Positions 51,381 to 60,195 of a stretch of DNA of 64,000 nt are shown here, piece by piece. The position numbers and the translations under genes are program-made. The notes beneath the pieces are model-generated. The model worked only from the letters and a program-made list of their open reading frames with translations, searched no databases and was not told the DNA's origin. The stretch spans positions 14,742 through 78,741 of the forward strand of contig JABAAE010000018.1 in assembly GCA_014238905.1 (NCBI GenBank), written 5' to 3'. Numbering within the stretch: position 1 is the stretch's first letter; each line of letters begins with the position of its first letter. This DNA comes from Planctomycetota bacterium. GTDB taxonomy: Bacteria > Planctomycetota > Planctomycetia > Pirellulales > Pirellulaceae.

Positions 51381-53201
51381 TCAGAAGGAAGACGACTTGG
51401 ACCAGCTTGGTGTTGATGGCCAAGACGACCAGTTTTCAAGGAAAGAATTTTTGAAAACGGAGTTTGGCCGCAGCGGGAGAATGGAGGACTCTTGATCGAC
51501 TGGGGTGGCTGGATCATTTTGACCATCCGCGTCCGGTTGGTCTGGCAATTCGTCCGTTTTCGGAGCTGTAGCATCAAAGAGGACTTCTCGTTCAGCGAGG
51601 TGATAGGTCGAACCCTCTGGCAGAGCAATGTAGTCCGGTTGATCGGGGAAAATTGGTAGCCTACGGTCGTAAAAGTGTGCCTTGCCACGGCCCACCACAC
51701 GAGCCGTTGATTGGCGAACGATGATCGCCGTGGCTTCATCCAGGCCGATTCCCAACAGTTGTGGATGGGTCGCCATCAGTTGCGTCATGTCTTTTTGACG
51801 GCCTCGCTGGGTGAAATGTTGATCAATGGCAACGCCACTGATAAAACCGAGTCCACCCCGTTCGTAACCGGGTGCCATGATTCGGAAGTTTTCAATCGGC
51901 GTGGCCCTGGCGAGGTAACGAGCCTGGATGGATGCTCCTGCCGAAGACCCGCCGATCACACCACCTCTTAATAAGACCTCCTTCATCATCCGATGAGCCT
52001 GAGTTCCGTAATAGGAATCGGCAAAATTCCATTGTCTCCCACCTCCAAACCAGATGCCGGTTGCATCGGCCAGAGGCTTGAGGAAGTCCTGGTCAGCATT
52101 GGCGACAAGACGATCTTTGGTATGGAGGAAAGTCGCCGACTTGACGCCCATTTTCTTCCACATTTCGACAGTCCTCTGGGGAGCGGGGAGTTCCCATTGT
52201 TCACTACAGGGAATGTAGACGAGCCTCGCCATTTCTTTACCGCCGGCCATGTCAACAAAATCCGACATCAGATTTTTGGGCATCCCGCCACCACCAACGA
52301 TCACCAATGTTCCCTTACTGACAAAGGGTGGACGGGGTTGTTTGGATGGGAATGGTGGTAGGGTTCGGTCGATCGCATCCCGTCGCCATTCGGTGAGATC
52401 GACAAGATAACTGGTAGGTCGCATGCCGGGTTGCCGTGATCCAATGGTTTGTTCGCGTTGGGGTAGTCGTGTGTTGGCAGCCAGAAAAAAAGTTGCCGAT
52501 CCCTTTCCAATTACCTGACATTTCCGCCCCTGCAGAACCAACGCAGTCTCCTTGTTGATTCCGATACCGACGCTGCGTGGGTAGGAAACCAAGGCGCTTT
52601 TGAGCCGAAGACGATCTGTATTGGTCGAAAACCGGGTCTCAACAATGGAGTCTGGCAGCAAACCCAACCCTGGAGAAAATTCCGGAACAGACTTGTCTCC
52701 GGACATCGACTTGGTGGAAAGGCATCCCGCCCAGTCACCGTCAACCGCCACGAGTCCCCCTCTTTTAAAAAGCGATCGGATCGGCTCGATAATCGGTTTC
52801 AAGTGAATCGGAGCTGGTTTGTTTTCCCCGCTGACGGTGGTCAGATAAATGCCGGTCGCGTCGTTGAGTAATTCGTTTTGATCCTGAGTCAGCGCGACCG
52901 ATAGATCAAGAAAAGAAATAGAATTGACCTCCGTGAATCGATCACCGAACCGTTTCTGCTGCTGTTCGGGCAGGCCTGTTCGCGCTGCCACAACGATGTT
53001 GGAATCTTCTTTTCCAGTTAATTGGAAAATGGCTTGATCGGCCTGTTGGGTGTCTTGGACTTCGTTGAGAATGACGATTGCTCCACGCAGGGTGTGGTGA
53101 TTCGGCCAGTGGTCAAATTTTTCGTCGAATTCCTGGCTGATTGCCAGAGACGAAAATAATAGGCTGAAAGGAAGCAATGAAGTTAGCTGGAAATGTCTCA
53201 A
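51381..53201 (-). CDS. Secreted cyanophycinase-like S51 protein with decayed duplicate domain
   Basis: A 606-residue protein with a TTG start fixed by GAGGAG 6 nt upstream, then signal peptide LTSLLPFSLLFSSLAISQ. The C-terminal half (about residues 300-515) is S51/cyanophycinase-like: GTLVIVGGGGMP, GIWFGGGRQWNF, RGGVIGGSSAGASI with nucleophile Ser near 420, and GIGLDEATAIIV. The N-terminal half repeats the fold: RGGLVAVDGDWAGCLS, GLGLLPDSIVETRF, GIGINKETALVL. There the catalytic SAG is WAG, so it is probably inactive. Cyanophycinases cleave beta-linked Asp-Arg dipeptide polymers; the substrate here is unknown. It is secreted. The C-terminus is rich in Pro, Asp and Ser. Confidence 0.85.
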   Translation of the reverse strand: MRHFQLTSLLPFSLLFSSLAISQEFDEKFDHWPNHHTLRGAIVILNEVQDTQQADQAIFQLTGKEDSNIVVAARTGLPEQQQKRFGDRFTEVNSISFLDLSVALTQDQNELLNDATGIYLTTVSGENKPAPIHLKPIIEPIRSLFKRGGLVAVDGDWAGCLSTKSMSGDKSVPEFSPGLGLLPDSIVETRFSTNTDRLRLKSALVSYPRSVGIGINKETALVLQGRKCQVIGKGSATFFLAANTRLPQREQTIGSRQPGMRPTSYLVDLTEWRRDAIDRTLPPFPSKQPRPPFVSKGTLVIVGGGGMPKNLMSDFVDMAGGKEMARLVYIPCSEQWELPAPQRTVEMWKKMGVKSATFLHTKDRLVANADQDFLKPLADATGIWFGGGRQWNFADSYYGTQAHRMMKEVLLRGGVIGGSSAGASIQARYLARATPIENFRIMAPGYERGGLGFISGVAIDQHFTQRGRQKDMTQLMATHPQLLGIGLDEATAIIVRQSTARVVGRGKAHFYDRRLPIFPDQPDYIALPEGSTYHLAEREVLFDATAPKTDELPDQPDADGQNDPATPVDQESSILPLRPNSVFKNSFLENWSSWPSTPSWSKSSSF

Positions 53202-53569
53202 CGACGGCTCCTCGGCTGGAAGATAGCTTTAGTGATGGGCAATGTTCCTAGTTTATCAAATATTTCTTTGACGTTCGCTCTATTGATCAATAGATTCTCA
53301 CTCCCTTTTTGGTCTTCACTTTTTGAACCAGACGATTTACCTTGGGAATCTTGATTCCAAAGAAAAATCTATTTTTTCCCTTGGATAGCCAAAGTGTTTG
53401 ACCTGCGTAGCGTGAGGCCGCTTCGGCGAGTCTCTTCCGGCGAAACACTTTATTCCAAAAAAGAACATCATTCCTCTAACGGATCAGGTCGCTGAACAAA
53501 CCATCTCAACTGAAAGCGGCCTGCCGGGAAGCGAGCCGGCAGGTTTACCGTATCGCCCCCCCTACCCCG
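53202..53569. other. Divergent region before ilvA
   Basis: This region separates the S51 gene (minus) from ilvA (plus). The last part, from about 53535, reads in frame with ilvA (VYRIAPPTPL) and is probably coding, although no ATG, GTG or TTG occurs between the in-frame stop at 53477-53479 and 53570. An inverted repeat GGAAT/ATTCC with a CTTG loop at 53345-53358 is followed 13 bp later by six T residues, a possible attenuator or terminator. Confidence 0.4.
53268..53296 (+). promoter_or_regulatory. Possible sigma70-type promoter for ilvA
   Basis: TTGACG (53268-53273) and TAGATT (53291-53296) are spaced by exactly 17 bp. The -35 differs from TTGACA at one base; the -10 matches TATAAT at four of six positions. 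It points toward ilvA, with about 250 nt of leader. Confidence 0.4.
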
Positions 53570-55030
53570 TTGGAGACGCTTTCGCTGACCAATCGTATTG
53601 GCGGGGCCTCTCCTGTTTGCGCCGAGATTGACCTGAAGCGAGAAGACGTTTCCCTCATTCGCTCCTACAAATGGCGTGGAGCGTTTAATAAGATTTACCA
53701 TTGTGTTTCGCAGGGGATAGAGGGACCCTTCGTAGCAACCTCTGCCGGAAATCATGCACAGGGCGTCGCCATTTCCGCCGCAGCCCTGGACGTCAAGGCA
53801 ACGATCTTTATGCCTCAAACAACGCCTCGGCTGAAACAACGAGCGGTAGTGCAGCATGGCGGAAAAAATGTAGACGTTGTTCTTTGCGGAGATACCTTTG
53901 ACGAGGCCCAAGCCGCCGCCTCGTTGTATGCTAAGGAGCACAACGCGACCGTGATTCCGCCCTTTGACGACTTTCATGTCATTGCTGGGCAATCGACCGT
54001 TGGCTCAGAAATATTGGTGGATTCTCCTGAGGTGGAACACCTTTTTGTGCCGATTGGCGGCGGAGGTTTGGCCAGTGGCGTGGCTTTTGCATTCCGCGAG
54101 CTACACCAACATCCTTGTCGTGTTATTGGCGTGGAGGTTGTTGGCCAAGATAGCATGACCCAATCGCTTCTCCACCAGGAACAGGTCACGCTGGGGGCTG
54201 TCGACCGATTTTGTGATGGCACCGCAGTCGGTAAAGCGGGGAATCTGACCTGGGAGATCTGCCGTGATTATTTGGCTGACACGATGACGGTCACCAACGA
54301 AGAGGTCTGTGCTGCGATCCAGACTCTCTGGGAAGAAAAGCGTGTGATTACCGAACCTTCTGGTGCGATTGGATTGGCCGGCTTGAGAAAAGCCTGGAGT
54401 CAATCGTTGGTAGATCCTGCCCGATCCCGCTGCGGGACCATTCTGACCGGTGGCAATACCGATTTTTTGACTTTGCCATTGATCGTGAAACGAAGTCAAT
54501 TGGCCCAATCGACACGCCGTTATTTTCGATTTGAAATTTCCGAACGAAACGGATCCCTGATTGATCTGTTGGACCAATTTATGGACGGCATCAATATCAT
54601 TGATTTTCAGTATGGTAAACAAAATCCGGGAGAAGCAACGCCGGTATTGGGTCTGAGTGGTTCTGCTGAGCAATTAACAGAATTTGTGCGGAGAATAGGA
54701 AATTCCACGATCGGAGTCACCGAGGTAACCGATCACCAGGCAACCCTTTTCCGAGCGATCCCCTTTCGCCCCGATCTGGTCCAACACCCGATTTTTCTGC
54801 ATGTCGATTTTCCTGATCGGCCCGGCGCGTTGCGCGAGATGATGAGGGAAATCAGTCAGCTGACGAATATCTGCTATTTCAATTTTAATGATTCCGGCCA
54901 ATCCGAGGGACATGCGTTGATCGGTTTTGAATTCGACGCGGTGGCCGGTCAGAAGCAGCTTTTTAATGCTATCGACCGAATGGATTTTCGTTATCGGTTG
55001 GTCAACATGGGCGGTTTTATTGAGGAATGA
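53570..55030 (+). CDS. ilvA: Threonine ammonia-lyase (threonine dehydratase), biosynthetic type
   Basis: A 486-residue product from the first canonical start (TTG). PLP-fold motifs: SYKWRGA with the Schiff-base Lys, TSAGNHAQGVA, GGGGLASGVAF, and ITEPSGAIGLAG. Residues about 320-486 hold two ACT-like regulatory subdomains as in biosynthetic IlvA, which is feedback-controlled by isoleucine. It deaminates threonine to 2-oxobutanoate, the first step of isoleucine synthesis. The conserved VYRIAPPTPLE motif lies partly upstream of the TTG in the same open frame, so the true start is probably a non-standard codon between 53480 and 53545; no SD precedes the TTG. Confidence 0.9.
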   Translation: METLSLTNRIGGASPVCAEIDLKREDVSLIRSYKWRGAFNKIYHCVSQGIEGPFVATSAGNHAQGVAISAAALDVKATIFMPQTTPRLKQRAVVQHGGKNVDVVLCGDTFDEAQAAASLYAKEHNATVIPPFDDFHVIAGQSTVGSEILVDSPEVEHLFVPIGGGGLASGVAFAFRELHQHPCRVIGVEVVGQDSMTQSLLHQEQVTLGAVDRFCDGTAVGKAGNLTWEICRDYLADTMTVTNEEVCAAIQTLWEEKRVITEPSGAIGLAGLRKAWSQSLVDPARSRCGTILTGGNTDFLTLPLIVKRSQLAQSTRRYFRFEISERNGSLIDLLDQFMDGINIIDFQYGKQNPGEATPVLGLSGSAEQLTEFVRRIGNSTIGVTEVTDHQATLFRAIPFRPDLVQHPIFLHVDFPDRPGALREMMREISQLTNICYFNFNDSGQSEGHALIGFEFDAVAGQKQLFNAIDRMDFRYRLVNMGGFIEE

Positions 55031-55115
55031 CCGGCGTCAGGATTGATGGGGAAAAGTCGATCTTTTCATTCTCGACTTCCAGTTGAGATTCTACCGTCAA
55101 GTCGACCGCGGGCTT

Positions 55116-56864
55116 TTAACCAGGAGCCAGGCAGACGACCACAAATCCAATGACACCAGCGCCCAGGGCGTAATAGAAAAAGACCGGTAGTGTCAGCCGG
55201 ATGATGGACCCTTCTTTGCCGTAGATGCCGGCCACAGCTGAGGCTGCCACGACATTGTGAATGCAAATGGTATTGCCTGCTGCTCCGCCGACAGCTTGCA
55301 AGGCCACGATCCAGGCAGGATCAAAACCGGTTTGAAGTCCGATGTTGAATTGAAAAAGGGAAAACATCATGTTGCTAACGGTATTGCTGCCCGCCACAAA
55401 TGCTCCCAATCCGCCAACAATGGGTGAAAAAATTGGCCAAGCTTTGCCCGTCAGAGACGAGAGCCCCTCTGCCAGAGCGATCGGCATTTCGGGATAACCC
55501 GCCAACCCATTGGAGGAATTGAGAAAGACCTGAACCAGAGGCACCGTAAAAATCAAGGCGACAGATGCGGAGAGGGTCGTTTTTGCGGACCGGGTCCAAG
55601 CCAGACGATAGGAACCAAACGGAATGCGATGGAGGCGCCAGGTTAACAGGGAGACCAACAAAAAAAGTGTCCCCGGAAGATAAAGTGGTTTGACATCGAT
55701 TTTAATACCGGAGGACGGAAATTCGTATTGGAGGCGTCCGATGGTCAAAAGAAGAGGTTTTAACTGGAATTCTGGAACCCGTGTGACAACCAAAAACAAA
55801 GCGACCAATAAGTACGGCAGCCACGCCATCAAGATGCCTGGCGGATGGGTGTCAACGACCGGCTTCCCAGCCTCCGAATTTTTTTGACCCGCCGATGCCG
55901 CCGGATTTTCCAACGAAATCCGGTCGGCATCGGAGAACCAGTCGACTCGCCAATTTTCTCTTTTTGGAAAATCCCAAGGTCGCTCGGCTGGGATCAGGAA
56001 CTTCTTTTTTGCCGCCCAGATCACCAACGCCAGTCCGGTCAGTCCCCCAAACAGAGAAGGAAACTCCGGTCCGAGGAAAATGGCAACCAGGGTATAAGGA
56101 ATCGTCATCGAAACCGCCGAAAATAGGGCGAATTTCCAAATACGAAGCCCTTCGTAGAAAGACCTGTTCGTTCCAAAAAACCGTGTCAGCATGGAAACAA
56201 GGATCAAGGGGATCAGCGTTCCAATGACGGCGTGGAGGATTGCTACGCGTGCCCCGATCATGGCCAGATAGCCTTCCGGTAATGCTCCATCGCTAATCGC
56301 AAAACCGGCCGATTGCGCATCCGTCAGAACAGCCGGATCGGCCCCCAAGCCGGTGGCGACACCGACCAGGATCGGGGTCCCTAGCGCACCAAAGGAAACC
56401 GGGGTGGATTGGATGATCATCCCTGCCATGACCGCCGCCAGAGGTGGAAATCCAAGGCCTATTAAAAGGGGAACCGCCACAGCGGCCGGGGTACCAAATC
56501 CGGCAGATCCTTCAATAAACGATCCAAATAACCAGGCAACGACAATCACTTGGACGCGGCGGTCGGCTGAAATGTTGTTGAAACCATTTCGGATAGAATC
56601 CAAGGCTCCGCTGGATCGAAGGGTTTCCAGTAAAAGGATCGCCCCAAAGATGATGTACAAAAGCGTGCTCGCTATCACCAATCCTTTCAGACTGGCATCC
56701 GCGATTTGGGAAAATTCAATATTCCATACGCTGAATGCCAAAAGGGCAACCAGCAAATAGGCAAGTGGCATCGCCCGCCGGGCAGGCCAACGCAGAATCA
56801 CCAGCAGAAGACCGACCGTCAAAATGGGGATCAACGCGACAAAGGCCAATGCGATGGGTGACAT
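55116..56864 (-). CDS. L-lactate permease family (LctP) transporter
   Basis: A 582-residue polytopic membrane protein; length fits LctP. About 13 hydrophobic segments are visible. Family motifs include FGSFIEGSAGFGTPAAVAVP, PVSFGALGTPILVG, and near the C-terminus GAFVAGSNTVSNMMF and LQAVGGAAGNTICIHNVVAA. A hydrophilic stretch near residues 295-345 (RISLENPAASAGQKNSEAG) is longer than usual. It likely takes up lactate or glycolate with protons. The start is an ATG with no strong SD. It converges with ilvA. Confidence 0.93.
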   Translation of the reverse strand: MSPIALAFVALIPILTVGLLLVILRWPARRAMPLAYLLVALLAFSVWNIEFSQIADASLKGLVIASTLLYIIFGAILLLETLRSSGALDSIRNGFNNISADRRVQVIVVAWLFGSFIEGSAGFGTPAAVAVPLLIGLGFPPLAAVMAGMIIQSTPVSFGALGTPILVGVATGLGADPAVLTDAQSAGFAISDGALPEGYLAMIGARVAILHAVIGTLIPLILVSMLTRFFGTNRSFYEGLRIWKFALFSAVSMTIPYTLVAIFLGPEFPSLFGGLTGLALVIWAAKKKFLIPAERPWDFPKRENWRVDWFSDADRISLENPAASAGQKNSEAGKPVVDTHPPGILMAWLPYLLVALFLVVTRVPEFQLKPLLLTIGRLQYEFPSSGIKIDVKPLYLPGTLFLLVSLLTWRLHRIPFGSYRLAWTRSAKTTLSASVALIFTVPLVQVFLNSSNGLAGYPEMPIALAEGLSSLTGKAWPIFSPIVGGLGAFVAGSNTVSNMMFSLFQFNIGLQTGFDPAWIVALQAVGGAAGNTICIHNVVAASAVAGIYGKEGSIIRLTLPVFFYYALGAGVIGFVVVCLAPG

Positions 56865-57010
56865 GGTAATGGAAGGCGAAAAACCGGGTGGAAAATCCCT
56901 AGGTCAAAGAATGAATCGGGATTGGAAGCGTTATCCAATCCGGCTCATCGATGACACTAGATTAGGGTGAGATTTGCCAAGGTGCAAGCTGTAGTCAGCC
57001 CGGATAGAAG

Positions 57011-57580
57011 TCACCGTTGTTTTTCCATCGCCGCTTTTTCCAGCAATTCGATCCAGGGACCAACGTAATGTCCATTATCGTGAAACGTTCTTCCGCTGAC
57101 CAGGTTTCCATCGATCACGCAGGGCTCATCAACGAAGATGCCCCCGCAAACCTCCAGGTCAAATTGACATTTGCCGACCGTCGCCATCCTCCGACCCTCG
57201 ACGCATCCTGCAAAGGCTGGGATTTCAACTCCGTGGCAGACACTGGCGACCGGCTTGTCGTTATCAAAAAAATGCCGCGTAATGCGAACCAGATTTTCGT
57301 CGTACCGAATGTATTCAGGCGCCCGGCCCCCTGAAAACAATATGCCGAGATAGTCCTCAGGTTGGACTTCGGAAAACGGAACATCACAATCGAGCGTATA
57401 ACCTTCCCATTCTTTGGTAATCGTCCAGCCTGGTTTGACTTCGTGCAGTACCAATTGGTATTTTCGCTTTTCCGGAGCAATCACAACGGGTTGAAAACCG
57501 GCTTCTTGAACCCGGTAGTAGGGATACATCGTATCCAAAAGCTCGGTTGCGTCACCGATGACGATCAGTACTTTTTCCAT
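57011..57580 (-). CDS. DJ-1/PfpI family protein
   Basis: A 189-residue cytosolic protein covering the full DJ-1/PfpI domain: MEKVLIVIGDATELLDTMYP, GILFSGGRAPEYI, and nucleophile elbow ASVCHGVEIPAFA with C115-H116. The acidic residue GGRAPE near residue 84-89 is typical of the PfpI branch. Members are reported as deglycases, peptidases or chaperones; the exact role cannot be set from sequence. It is followed on the same strand by a TIM-barrel gene upstream (57638) with a gap of 57 bp. Confidence 0.9.
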   Translation of the reverse strand: MEKVLIVIGDATELLDTMYPYYRVQEAGFQPVVIAPEKRKYQLVLHEVKPGWTITKEWEGYTLDCDVPFSEVQPEDYLGILFSGGRAPEYIRYDENLVRITRHFFDNDKPVASVCHGVEIPAFAGCVEGRRMATVGKCQFDLEVCGGIFVDEPCVIDGNLVSGRTFHDNGHYVGPWIELLEKAAMEKQR

Positions 57581-57637
57581 TGATTTTATTGGGTTGATGG
57601 TAGGTATTTGGGAAATACGCCATGGTGGGGCGGTGTT

Positions 57638-58639
57638 TTAATCGGAAAGACTGGAGACTTTGTTTTCAAGGTATTTTCGGGATCTGTTTATTTCTGCGGT
57701 AACCTTTTCAGACGATCCCAAAATGGGAATTCCTCGGGGAACCGGATGCATGAAAATTTCCGTCCAACCGTCGTAGTTGATTTTTCGAAGTGACGTCAGG
57801 AGAGGGCCAAAATCAAGTTTCCCGCGACCTGGTAACTGCAAAAGTTCCTGCTCCTTGGGCAGTTTGGTCATGCAACCCATTCCATGTTGCCAGGCATAGA
57901 AAATGGCGATGCGATTGCCCAAGGCCTCAATGAGGTTTGACAGCAAGCCAGTGTCTTGGGGCAAGTGATAAGGGGCCAAGGCAATTCCCAGGTGAGGATC
58001 AGAGAAATCCATAAGCCATTTGAGGGAATCGGGGGATTGAATCAGGTTGCTGGCGTGGTTTTCGATGGCGATCGTTACGCCGGTCTGTTTGGCCACTTCC
58101 AAGTGGGGCTTCATCTGATCGGCAAATCGTTTGACGGCGGATTTGAGTTCAGTACCCTTGAGATCTTTTGGGCCCTTCCCACCGGTCACCATGGTTTTGC
58201 ACCCTAATCTTTGTGCCAGTTTCATTTCTTCCTGTAGTCCAAAGGGGCCCAGTTTATATTGTGTGATGCAGCCTAGATTTACCTGGTGTTTTTGAAGTAG
58301 CTTCTGAAAAGAGGTCTCCCCCATGGCTGCCAATTGCTCCCGCTGATCGCCGTGCACCTTGGGCCATATGTCAATCGCTGTGGCGTTTGTTTTGCCAACC
58401 TCCGGTAAGATTTCCTCTAATTTGGTATAGCCATACATGCAAGAGCCCACGATGTACTTCAAGCGGAACGCAGGGCCGGATTGGGGCTCTGGACGATTGC
58501 TGCCGTCCACCTTTTGAGATGCGGTACAGCAGGTGATCGCCAGGCCGCATCCTGACGTAATGACGGATCGATGGAAAGATCGGCGTGGGATGCTCGTTGC
58601 CGAGCGACTGTGATTGTTTTGATTCATTTGGATTCGCAT
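57638..58639 (-). CDS. Exported sugar phosphate isomerase/epimerase-like TIM-barrel protein
   Basis: A 333-residue protein with a Tat-like N-terminus (IPRRSFHRSVITSGCGLAIT, residues about 18-37). AP endonuclease/xylose isomerase-like TIM-barrel features follow: VNLGCITQYKLGPFGLQEEM, GVTIAIENHASNL with the metal-ligand Glu, and a late GRGKLDFGPLLTSLRK and YDGWTEIFMHPVPRG. Such proteins often accompany Gfo/Idh/MocA oxidoreductases in planctomycetes, as here (58671, 31 bp away on the same strand). The sugar is unknown. Confidence 0.88.
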   Translation of the reverse strand: MRIQMNQNNHSRSATSIPRRSFHRSVITSGCGLAITCCTASQKVDGSNRPEPQSGPAFRLKYIVGSCMYGYTKLEEILPEVGKTNATAIDIWPKVHGDQREQLAAMGETSFQKLLQKHQVNLGCITQYKLGPFGLQEEMKLAQRLGCKTMVTGGKGPKDLKGTELKSAVKRFADQMKPHLEVAKQTGVTIAIENHASNLIQSPDSLKWLMDFSDPHLGIALAPYHLPQDTGLLSNLIEALGNRIAIFYAWQHGMGCMTKLPKEQELLQLPGRGKLDFGPLLTSLRKINYDGWTEIFMHPVPRGIPILGSSEKVTAEINRSRKYLENKVSSLSD

Positions 58640-58670
58640 TTGAAAATGAATTTAAGCGGAGAACATAAAG

Positions 58671-59996
58671 CTAAACGACTTCATATCCCTTGCGTTGCTC
58701 ACGGCTCAAAAGTTTGTCCGCCGCGGCGTCATTGATGAATTTTTCTCGCAGCGGATCCCATTGCAGTTTCCGCCCCAGTGTCATCGCGATGTTTCCCAGG
58801 TGGCACGTTGAGACGCTGCGGTGTTGGCTCTCAAGATCCGAGATCGGATTTTTTCGAGTGAGAACACAATCGAAAAAATTACCCATGTGATTCACAATTG
58901 CATCCAGTTTTCCAGCTCTTTCCGGTCGATCCAAATTGTCATCGGAATAGACTTTAAACAACGTCCGGTCGAGTGGGTTGGTAGCCAGTTGTTCGACCGG
59001 TTTGCCGGAAATCGTTCCACGATTGACAAAAATTCGGCCGTTTTCACCGATAAACATGATTCCGTTTCGACCCGTATCAGAAACGGACATCGTGACCCCG
59101 TTGGGATATTGATAATTCGCATGATAATCAACTGCCACGTTAAAGCCATTTCTGGTCTCCGGGAAACGGGCTGTGGCCATTATTTCGGTTGGCAGGTCAT
59201 TGATCGCCCATTGCGCAATGTCGAGGTGGTGAGCTCCCCAATCGGTCATTTGGCCACCGGAATATTCGTACCACCATCGAAACGTGTAGTGGCACCGTTG
59301 TTCCAAAAAGGGTCGATCCGGTGTTTGGCCTTGCCAGAGGTCCCAGTTAAGGCCAAGTGGCACGCGGCGAAGGCCAAAGGGGCCTCCTGTCTTGTTTTTA
59401 CCAAGAACGATTTCAACTTTTTTTAACTTTCCGATTCGGCCCTGCCGCACCATTTCAACGGCCAGCCGAAATCGTGAATCACTCCGTTGCCAAGAGCCGA
59501 CCTGGACCACCCGCCCCGTTTCGGCAGCCACTTTTCTTAGCAGTTTCCCTTCTTGGATCGTTAATGTGAGAGGTTTCTCGACGTAAATGTCTTTGCCTGC
59601 TCGCATGGCATCGGCGGCGATTTTGGTATGCCAATGATCCGGTGTTGCGATGACGACCACATCGACATCTTTGCGGCTGATCAAATCCTGATAATTTTCC
59701 ATACTCGCTGGCGTACTGCCAAAGCTAGCCTTCGCCTGATCGCGAATGTTTTTGTCGACATCGCAAACCGCCGTGATATCGCCGTAAGAACTCGCTTTGT
59801 GGGTGTCGACACTACCTTGGTAACGCAGTCCAATGGCTCCCACTGACAATCGTTCCACCTTGTGGCGAGGTTTGCTGGGCTGGGCTGAAAAACCAGATGC
59901 TGCCGATTGGTAGCCGATGCCTAACAGGCTGGACGAGAGGCCCAAGCGAGCGGACGATTGCAGGAACTTCCGGCGGGATGGTGTCGTAGGCGGCAT
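58671..59996 (-). CDS. Tat-exported Gfo/Idh/MocA-family oxidoreductase
   Basis: A 441-residue protein with a Tat signal (SRRKFLQSSARLGLSSSLLG). Rossmann strand VGAIGLRYQGSVDTHKASS, then IATPDHWHTKIAADAMRAG and DIYVEKPLTLTIQEG with the family EKP motif (catalytic Lys). The C-terminal sheet includes GGQMTDWGAHHLDIAQWAIN. This is the exported GH109-like planctomycete group, acting on sugars with tightly bound NAD(P). It forms a likely operon with the TIM-barrel gene downstream. Confidence 0.93.
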   Translation of the reverse strand: MPPTTPSRRKFLQSSARLGLSSSLLGIGYQSAASGFSAQPSKPRHKVERLSVGAIGLRYQGSVDTHKASSYGDITAVCDVDKNIRDQAKASFGSTPASMENYQDLISRKDVDVVVIATPDHWHTKIAADAMRAGKDIYVEKPLTLTIQEGKLLRKVAAETGRVVQVGSWQRSDSRFRLAVEMVRQGRIGKLKKVEIVLGKNKTGGPFGLRRVPLGLNWDLWQGQTPDRPFLEQRCHYTFRWWYEYSGGQMTDWGAHHLDIAQWAINDLPTEIMATARFPETRNGFNVAVDYHANYQYPNGVTMSVSDTGRNGIMFIGENGRIFVNRGTISGKPVEQLATNPLDRTLFKVYSDDNLDRPERAGKLDAIVNHMGNFFDCVLTRKNPISDLESQHRSVSTCHLGNIAMTLGRKLQWDPLREKFINDAAADKLLSREQRKGYEVV

Positions 59997-60195
59997 ATGA
60001 CGTTAGCTGTTCTATTTAAAAAAGGGGACCAAACTGCTTCCCTTCATTATGAAGAGTTCAATAATGTTTGTCATCAACCGTTAGGCGGCCAAAGAAGGGA
60101 ATCGGTTTTTTTTGGAATTGGCTGTATTCAGCTCGTTCGACTGTTTGCCAGAGGGCACCGAAGTGGTGTCGTCGGCGCTGGGAAAGGCGTCAGCC

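Noticed and set aside
53468..53992. 174-residue frame on the minus strand opposite ilvA
   Set aside because: It lies opposite a well-supported PLP enzyme gene and has no homology that I can see.
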